The notes under the pieces are model-generated. The model was given only the letters and a program-made list of their open reading frames with translations, did no database searches and was not told the DNA's origin. From contig DAOUGD010000008.1 of assembly GCA_034429475.1 (NCBI GenBank), positions 1 through 26,506 on the forward strand: a stretch of 26,506 nt of DNA, given 5' to 3'. The stretch is from JAKQHY01 sp034429475 (GTDB taxonomy: Bacteria > Chloroflexota > Anaerolineae > B4-G1 > SLSP01). Positions 21,647 to 26,506 of this stretch are shown one piece after another. The stretch's first letter is position 1; each line of letters begins with the position of its first letter. Position numbers and translations under genes: made by a program.

Positions 21647-23188
21647 CTATTTGCTATATCGCTCATCGGTCAGTGTTTGTAACGCCGTTTGTACCTGCCG
21701 TGCGGCGTTGCGCACCTCCGCGAGCCTTTTGGCATCTACCGGATGCTCGCTGTAGCGCGCTTCGACAAAGCCTTCGGTCAGATCGCTCAACGCCTCCTCG
21801 GCTTCCGGCAGTTGGGGCGTCAGTGTCTGGTGATATTCGTAGGGCGTCTGGGTCTTGCGGCGCGGCTTCCCGGCCTCTTGCGCCCGATCCAGTGTGCTCA
21901 AGTAGTGATAAAACACCTCCTCGCGCTGCGACAAGCCTTTCTGTCGTTGTGCGCCCTTCTGGCCGATGCGCGGCTGCCACACGCGCAGGCGGGCGGCGAC
22001 GCGCTCTAATTGGCTGCCGAGGTCGCGGCGGACGTGACGCCACCATCCCCACATAGTATGGAATACATCGAATATCCACGCCAGCGGGCGGAATTGTCGG
22101 AGCTTCATCCATAACTCTGGCCGATCCTTCAGATAGCTGCGCACCACGTACCACAGCGCCCCCACCGCAATCAGCCAAAACAGGGCGGAACGCAGGACTT
22201 CCCACCAGGGATTGGGCGTTGTCCCAGCAGGCGAGAGCGGCTCGGACGCCAGCGGCTCAGGCATAGGCGGCAGTTCGGGGAACGGCGTCGTCACGTTGAA
22301 AAGCGTTAGCAGGTAGGACAGGGGTAGCATCGCCAAAAAGAACAAGAGGCTGAGGAGATACGCCAGCGCGTTGATGACCAGCCTGAGCAATTCCAGGAAG
22401 CCGATGGTGTAGCCGGTGGGAAGCAAGAAGGCCACCACCAGCACGACGCCCAGCAAGATCAGGGTGTATTGCGTCCAGCGCGCCCTCAAAATCGGCGCAT
22501 AGGAGGTCTTTTGCGCGCGCCAGAGCCGTTCCTGCCGGATGAAGTGCAGGCGTCCCAGGATGACTAACCCACCGACAAAGTAAAGCAGGGCATTGAGCGC
22601 CAGACCGGGCAGATTGGGGCGCGCGATCTTCAGCATTTCGCCAATCTGCGCGCGCGTCAGCCCGGCAAATAGCAGCAAGCAGAAGCCGCCGAGGAAGAAT
22701 TTCCCCTGTAAGCGCGTCATTGGCCGGCTGCTATCCCGCCCCTCATACCGGGTGGAGTCGGAAAGTTCTTCCACGTCATCGGCTGTGCTCCATGCGGCGA
22801 ACCACCCGGCGCACGTCAGCGCGAAAGTAAATAATGTTTCGGTGTCGAAAAAGCTGCTCGGATTCTGCCCCCAGCCGCGCGCCTCAGCAATGAGTTCGGC
22901 CCACGTATTGTCCAGATAACCGGCCACCTTGATCACGATGAAGAGGGTCAGCAGTTCGATGGCTTGAAATCGAAACAACTCGGTGCCGCTCAGATACCGT
23001 TGGTGCGCTAGGCGATTGCTGTGGTGCGCCGTCACCGTAGCCAGCACCGGCATGACGATCAGCAGCGCGCCGTTCCAATCGGGCGCGACAAGATGGATGA
23101 ACTCCGCCGCCGACATGGCGATGCACGCCATCATTCCGCCGACGACGAGCGGCGGCAGTAAGCGGCGTCCCCAGGTCTTGTCCGACAT
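21647..23188 (-). CDS. Membrane protein with C-terminal DUF4129 domain
   Basis: A 513-residue integral membrane protein. Hydrophobic segments cover much of residues 10-300, including two closely spaced pairs near 75-130 and 225-285 (LVINALAYLLSLLFFLAMLP), with a further TM near 335 (ALFWLIAVGALWYVVRSYL). The cytoplasmic tail ends in a DUF4129-type domain (about 430-510; KTQTPYEYHQTLTPQLPEAE, FVEARYSEHPVD). Such proteins usually accompany MoxR ATPases, DUF58 proteins and transglutaminases in envelope-related operons; no transglutaminase is seen here. The frame opens at 23218, but ATG 23188 overlaps the DUF58 stop codon by one base and has GGAGG 7 nt upstream. The biochemical role of the family is not established. 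Confidence 0.85.
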   Translation of the reverse strand: MSDKTWGRRLLPPLVVGGMMACIAMSAAEFIHLVAPDWNGALLIVMPVLATVTAHHSNRLAHQRYLSGTELFRFQAIELLTLFIVIKVAGYLDNTWAELIAEARGWGQNPSSFFDTETLFTFALTCAGWFAAWSTADDVEELSDSTRYEGRDSSRPMTRLQGKFFLGGFCLLLFAGLTRAQIGEMLKIARPNLPGLALNALLYFVGGLVILGRLHFIRQERLWRAQKTSYAPILRARWTQYTLILLGVVLVVAFLLPTGYTIGFLELLRLVINALAYLLSLLFFLAMLPLSYLLTLFNVTTPFPELPPMPEPLASEPLSPAGTTPNPWWEVLRSALFWLIAVGALWYVVRSYLKDRPELWMKLRQFRPLAWIFDVFHTMWGWWRHVRRDLGSQLERVAARLRVWQPRIGQKGAQRQKGLSQREEVFYHYLSTLDRAQEAGKPRRKTQTPYEYHQTLTPQLPEAEEALSDLTEGFVEARYSEHPVDAKRLAEVRNAARQVQTALQTLTDERYSK

Positions 23189-24378
23189 CAGAGCGCCTCC
23201 AGAGCGGATTCCTGCCACACGCGATGGATCGGGATGTTCGGCAGCGCGGCGCGTTGAGCGGCGGTGTCGGGCGCGGGAGGCATCACCAGGATGAGCGCCA
23301 CCGCAAATCCGGCGCGGCGCAGGTACGCCAGCGTGTCACACAACGCCTCGGTTTCGCGGCCGGTAATCACAATCACCGTGCAACCCCACGGCAGCGCGAG
23401 GCTCTCTTTGCGGAGGAAATCCGGGAAGGGCTGCGGCGCCTTGTCGGTCATCTGCGCGCGCGCCAGCACCTCCAGAATGCTCATCAGATGAGCGCGTCCG
23501 CGATGCGGCGGCAGTGAGAACTGTATGGCGGCGTCCAGCAGGGGGTCCACCGCCTGAGTGGATAGCCCTACGCCCAGCCGCTCCCGGTTGACGATGTGGT
23601 TGGCGATGGACGCCCCGGCCACAATTGCCAGCTCGGTTGCGTCGTAGAGCCGTCGTGGGGAGTAGTTATTCATATCCAGATCGAGGCATATCAGGCTCTC
23701 GCGGGCGATAGCCGGCTGGTAACGTTTGACCAGCAGTTGTCCGGTATTCGCCGTCGCCGTCCAATGAAGGTGCCGGGGCGAATCACCGGCTATGTAAGGG
23801 CGCACCCCGACGACGCGCGTTGGATCCTCAAACAGCGGCGTCGGCGCGGGCAATTGCGCCAGCGGCGAATGGGTCGGCAGCCCCAGCTTGTCCAGCGGTG
23901 TCACGCGCGGGTAAACGATGAGGTATTCTCCTTGCGAACGGCACGAAAGGTCGGGGGCGACGCCCAACACATCCCCTGTTTGGAGGGATAACGGGCCGAG
24001 CGTATAGTAGCCGCGCTTGTAGCACGTCAGCGTGTACGTAAACCGCTGCTCCTCTTTGCTTTTGAGCGTTACGACTTCCCGGTAGAACGGCGGCGTGATC
24101 AAATCCACCGGCAGCGAGTCGTAGACTTCCACCCAGGGGATCGGCAGCCAGCCAGTGTTGCGCAGCCGCAATTCGACCGGCACGCTTTCGCCGGGGAAAG
24201 CGCGATCCCCGTGAGCCAGCCGCCGTTGCGTCTCCAGATGACGGAGTCCATACTGCGTCCACAGGCGCGCCAGCACATACACGCCGGCCAGCAAGTAAAC
24301 GATGTGAAAGTAAAGGTCAACGCGCAGCAGGACGGCCAGAAGGAACAACCCTATGACAATAGGAACAAGATTTTCCAT
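23188..24378 (-). CDS. DUF58 domain protein
   Basis: A 396-residue protein with two N-terminal TM segments (about 4-40; ENLVPIVIGLFLLAVLLRVD) and a beta-rich middle (RLRNTGWLPIPWVEVYDSLP). The DUF58 signature follows (VVGVRPYIAGDSPRHLHWTA, then KRYQPAIARESLICLDLDMN), leading into a von Willebrand A-like fold. DUF58 proteins are encoded next to MoxR ATPases and are thought to be their partners at the membrane. The ATG shares one base with the MoxR stop (TAATG), and its own stop overlaps the next gene in the same way (TGATG), which indicates translational coupling across all three genes. Confidence 0.94.
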   Translation of the reverse strand: MENLVPIVIGLFLLAVLLRVDLYFHIVYLLAGVYVLARLWTQYGLRHLETQRRLAHGDRAFPGESVPVELRLRNTGWLPIPWVEVYDSLPVDLITPPFYREVVTLKSKEEQRFTYTLTCYKRGYYTLGPLSLQTGDVLGVAPDLSCRSQGEYLIVYPRVTPLDKLGLPTHSPLAQLPAPTPLFEDPTRVVGVRPYIAGDSPRHLHWTATANTGQLLVKRYQPAIARESLICLDLDMNNYSPRRLYDATELAIVAGASIANHIVNRERLGVGLSTQAVDPLLDAAIQFSLPPHRGRAHLMSILEVLARAQMTDKAPQPFPDFLRKESLALPWGCTVIVITGRETEALCDTLAYLRRAGFAVALILVMPPAPDTAAQRAALPNIPIHRVWQESALEAL

Positions 24379-25331
24379 TATTTCTTCGTTTCCAACTGCA
24401 ACTCCGCCTGTTCTAAAATCTCCTGGAGAATTTTGGGCGCCGTGCGCCCGCGCAACTGGCTTTCGGGCTTGAGGATCAGCCGGTGCGCCAGGGTGAGCGG
24501 CGCCAGCCGTTTGACGTCTTCCGGGATGACGAAGTCGCGGCCCCGCAGGGCGGCCAACGCCTGCGCGGTCTTGTAGAGCGCGAGCGAGCCGCGCGGGCTG
24601 GCGCCCAGCGCCACGTCGCTGTGCTGGCGCGTGGCCTGCACGAGGGTGAGGATGTACCGTTCCAGCGTCTCGTCCACGTGAACCTCGGCGACAGCTTCGC
24701 GTAGTGACAACAGATCGCCGCCGTTGACCACCTGTCGGACGTTGAGGATGGGGTGCTCTTTGCGCAGGGCGCGCAAGATGGCGATTTCGTCCTCCGCTTC
24801 CGGGTAGCCGAGCGTGAGCCGCATCAAGAAGCGATCCAGTTGCGCCTCCGGCAGGGGGAACGTCCCTTCATATTCAATGGGATTCTGCGTCGCCAGCACC
24901 AGGAACGGGGCGGGAAGCACGCGCGTCATGCCGCCGACCGTCACCTGCCCCTCCTGCATCGCTTCCAGCAGAGCGGCCTGCGTGCGCGGCGTAGCCCGGT
25001 TGATCTCGTCGGCCAGCAGCACGTTGACGAAGACCGGCCCCGGCTGGAAGGAGAACGTCGCCGTGCGCTGGTTGAAAATCTCGACGCCGGTGATGTCGTT
25101 GGGCAGCAGATCGGGCGTGCATTGGAGCCGCTTGAAGTCCAGCCCCATGCTCGCGGCGGCGGCGCGCGCCAGCATCGTCTTGCCGGTGCCGGGCACGTCT
25201 TCGATGAGCAGGTGCCCCTGGCACAGCAGTGCCACCATCAGCAATTCCACTTGCGCGTGCTTGCCGACGATGACAGTCTCTACATTATTGATGAGGGCGG
25301 TCGCAAAGTCTATGAGGGTTGTTTCAGCCAT
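24378..25331 (-). CDS. MoxR-family AAA+ ATPase
   Basis: A 317-residue AAA+ ATPase, probably a chaperone that remodels or matures its DUF58 partner and envelope clients. Visible motifs are Walker A in LLIEDVPGTGKTMLARAAA (about 41-60), Walker B in NVLLADEINRATPRTQAALL (about 103-122), sensor 1 in LVLATQNPIEYEGTFPLPEA, and a sensor-2 region around DVALGASPRGSLALYKTAQA. The lid ends DVKRLAPLTLAHRLIL. Length and order match the MoxR family. Start ATG 25331 has AAAGGAAAG about 6 nt upstream. It is the first gene of the coupled MoxR-DUF58-DUF4129 set. I could not identify a convincing promoter (a TATAGT lies near 25394, without a good -35). Confidence 0.96.
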   Translation of the reverse strand: MAETTLIDFATALINNVETVIVGKHAQVELLMVALLCQGHLLIEDVPGTGKTMLARAAAASMGLDFKRLQCTPDLLPNDITGVEIFNQRTATFSFQPGPVFVNVLLADEINRATPRTQAALLEAMQEGQVTVGGMTRVLPAPFLVLATQNPIEYEGTFPLPEAQLDRFLMRLTLGYPEAEDEIAILRALRKEHPILNVRQVVNGGDLLSLREAVAEVHVDETLERYILTLVQATRQHSDVALGASPRGSLALYKTAQALAALRGRDFVIPEDVKRLAPLTLAHRLILKPESQLRGRTAPKILQEILEQAELQLETKK

Positions 25332-25474
25332 TCTCTTTCCTTTATTTAAAAGCCGGGATTGGGGATAGCGATTGATGCTCTGTCCCTATCCACTATACCC
25401 TCCCGGTTTTTGTAGATGATTTGTAAACGGTGCGTACTGTCATTGTAATGGTAAGCGAGAAACGGCGCAAGCCA

Positions 25475-25503
25475 TTGTATCGCAGCCCGGCTTCGGTTAT
25501 AAT
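25475..25503 (+). promoter_or_regulatory. Promoter of the activase gene
   Basis: TTGTAT (25475-25480), exactly 17 nt, and a perfect TATAAT (25498-25503). The predicted start is near 25510, about 60 nt before the activase ATG, and diverges from moxR. Confidence 0.65.
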
Positions 25504-25525
25504 GCCCAATGGCCGATGACCCAAT

Positions 25526-25552
25526 ACCCATTTCTCATTTCTCATTACCCAT
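25526..25552. repeat. Short TTTCTCA/ACCCAT degenerate repeat in the activase leader
   Basis: ACCCAT flanks the string on both ends, with TTTCTCA twice in tandem and a related CTCATTACC between them. It lies in the untranslated leader between the promoter and the ribosome-binding site. No function is evident. Confidence 0.6.
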
Positions 25553-25571
25553 CCAGGGAGAGACACACTTT

Positions 25572-26506
25572 ATGCCCGACTCCATTGCATTAGGAATAGA
25601 CATTGGTTCCACCACCGTCAAAGTGGTGATTTTAGACGCGGCCAGCCGCGAGTTGCGGGCCTGGCGTTACGTCCGCGCGAACGGCCGCCCGCGCCAGACG
25701 TTGCTGGACACGCTGGCCGAGATGAACGGCTGCCTGACCTCCTCCACCGTCGCCTGCGTGGGCTTCACCGGTTCCGGCGGCGGACCGGTCGGCGAACTCG
25801 TCGGCGCGGGCCACGTCAATGAACTGGTGGCGCAGACCCGTGCCGTGAGCGAGTTCTACCCGGAAGCCCGTACCGTCATCGAGATCGGCGGGCAGGATAG
25901 CAAACTGCTCATCCTGGAACGGCAGCACGGCAAAACCCTGTTGGTGGACTTCGCCATGAACACGCTCTGCGCCGCTGGCACCGGCGCGTTCCTCGATCAG
26001 CAGGCCGAGCGGTTGGGGATCGCCATCGAGGGCGAGTTCGCGGAACTGGCCCTGCAATCCACGACGCCCGCGCGCATCGCCGGGCGCTGCACTGTCTTCG
26101 CCAAGTCCGACATGATTCACCTTCAGCAGAAGGGCGCGCCGCTGCCGGATGTTCTTTCCGGCCTGTGTTACGCCCTCGTGCGCAACTTTCGCAGCGTCAT
26201 CGGGCGCGGCAAACCCTTCGAGCCGCCCATCCTCTTCCAGGGCGGCGTGGCCCACAACCGCGCCGTCGTCCGCGCCTTCGAGGACGTCTTGAAAACGTCC
26301 GTCGTCATCCCGCAGCACCACACCCTGATGGCCGCCTGGGGCACGGCATTGGAAGCATTGGACGCTCACGCCGGGAACGGGGGGACGCCCTTTGCCGGCT
26401 TCGCTCCCCTGGAAGCCGCCGCCCACGACGAGGCCGGTGTTTCGCGTAGTCAACTGCCGCCGCTTTCGGAGAGGGGGAGACAAGGGCAGGGGGAGAGGGG
26501 GAGAGG
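25572..26506 (+). CDS. Acyl-CoA dehydratase activase (BadF/BcrA/HgdC family), 3' end cut by window
   Basis: This frame has no stop before the window edge, so only 311 codons are seen. It is an ASKHA-fold ATPase of the family that activates 2-hydroxyacyl-CoA dehydratases or benzoyl-CoA reductases by ATP-driven electron transfer from a [4Fe-4S] cluster held between two subunits. Motifs are phosphate-1 SIALGIDIGSTTVKVVIL, VIEIGGQDSKLL, the cluster cysteine in NTLCAAGTGAFLDQQAERLG (Cys133), a second in RIAGRCTVFAKSDMI (Cys173), and LFQGGVAHNRAVVRAFE. About 260 residues is a complete stand-alone activase; the frame runs on through a variable stretch (LEALDAHAGNGG) into a purine-rich repeat. This suggests the long multidomain form (activase plus DUF2229 and reductase-like parts), but that lies outside the window. 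The ribosome-binding site is weak (GGGAG about 11 nt upstream). Confidence 0.9.
   Translation, partial: MPDSIALGIDIGSTTVKVVILDAASRELRAWRYVRANGRPRQTLLDTLAEMNGCLTSSTVACVGFTGSGGGPVGELVGAGHVNELVAQTRAVSEFYPEARTVIEIGGQDSKLLILERQHGKTLLVDFAMNTLCAAGTGAFLDQQAERLGIAIEGEFAELALQSTTPARIAGRCTVFAKSDMIHLQQKGAPLPDVLSGLCYALVRNFRSVIGRGKPFEPPILFQGGVAHNRAVVRAFEDVLKTSVVIPQHHTLMAAWGTALEALDAHAGNGGTPFAGFAPLEAAAHDEAGVSRSQLPPLSERGRQGQGERGR
26467..26506. repeat. GGGAGA-type purine simple repeat inside the activase frame
   Basis: From 26467 to the end the plus strand is almost only G and A, in units like GGGGGAGA, with two C interruptions. It is read in frame as Glu/Arg/Gly/Gln-rich sequence (SERGRQGQGERGR). The array continues beyond the window. 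Confidence 0.85.

Noticed and set aside
21637..21666. Upstream start of the pseudo-peptidase at 21666
   Set aside because: It would overlap the DUF4129 gene and its codons include the AGGAGG that serves the ATG at 21636.
25346..25531. 61-residue minus-strand frame upstream of moxR
   Set aside because: No motif or ribosome-binding site; it overlaps the intergenic promoter region.
25632..26483. 283-residue minus-strand frame at the window end
   Set aside because: Shadow of the activase, which has all family motifs on the plus strand and simply lacks a stop before the window ends.

Overview
The window is a GC-rich bacterial chromosome segment that looks like Chloroflexota (Anaerolineae/Caldilineae-type). 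This rests on gene style only: very large secreted DUF11/cadherin-like proteins carrying an [IH]xLPLI[IM]R-type motif, an Ala-Pro-Thr-Glu-rich lipoprotein, a long multi-TM sensor kinase of the LuxR-coupled type, and many short degenerate repeats both between and inside genes. No rRNA or phylogenetic marker was compared, so the phylum call is an inference.

Layout. (1) 1-3.7 kb, minus: one protein that fuses a multi-TM, HAMP-containing, NarL-type histidine kinase to its own receiver and LuxR-type HTH. The ATP-lid region of the kinase is replaced by about 118 residues of translated simple repeat. (2) 3.75-5.75 kb, minus: three tRNAs (Ser-TGA, Ser-GCT, Arg-GCG) behind one strong promoter, immediately downstream of serS. 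serS has its own promoter and a roughly 120-nt leader with two intercalated inverted repeats. (3) 5.75-8.2 kb, plus: a secreted acidic lipoprotein, a strong terminator, then queG (epoxyqueuosine reductase). (4) 8.2-9.4 kb, minus: an alpha-oxoamine synthase resembling bacterial serine palmitoyltransferase. (5) 9.5-18.9 kb, minus: a Cache/HAMP/PAS histidine kinase, a small membrane-anchored Pro/Thr-rich protein, a terminator, and a protein of about 2040 residues with at least seven DUF11-like and four cadherin/VCBS-like modules. (6) 18.9-25.3 kb, minus: a tight MoxR - DUF58 - DUF4129 operon with 1-nt stop/start overlaps, continuing into a secreted protein whose metallopeptidase zinc motif is broken (RQIAH instead of HExxH), then an exonuclease III gene. 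(7) 25.5 kb to the end, plus: the start of a BadF/BcrA-type acyl-CoA dehydratase activase, cut by the window edge just after it enters a purine-rich simple repeat.

How the parts work together. The MoxR/DUF58/DUF4129 genes are a recognised cell-envelope chaperone-type set, and the secreted pseudo-peptidase is probably its co-expressed client or partner. The Cache-type kinase and the Pro/Thr-rich membrane protein are probably co-transcribed and may relate to the giant surface protein, although a terminator separates them. serS and two tRNA-Ser genes form a serine-charging neighbourhood.

The most unusual signals are the stop-free 7-nt and 8-nt repeat arrays read through inside a kinase catalytic domain, the fused kinase-regulator, the broken zinc motif, the tRNA-Arg with a GCG anticodon, and the intercalated inverted repeats in the serS leader. 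I did not find CRISPR arrays, transposases, integrases or phage genes.
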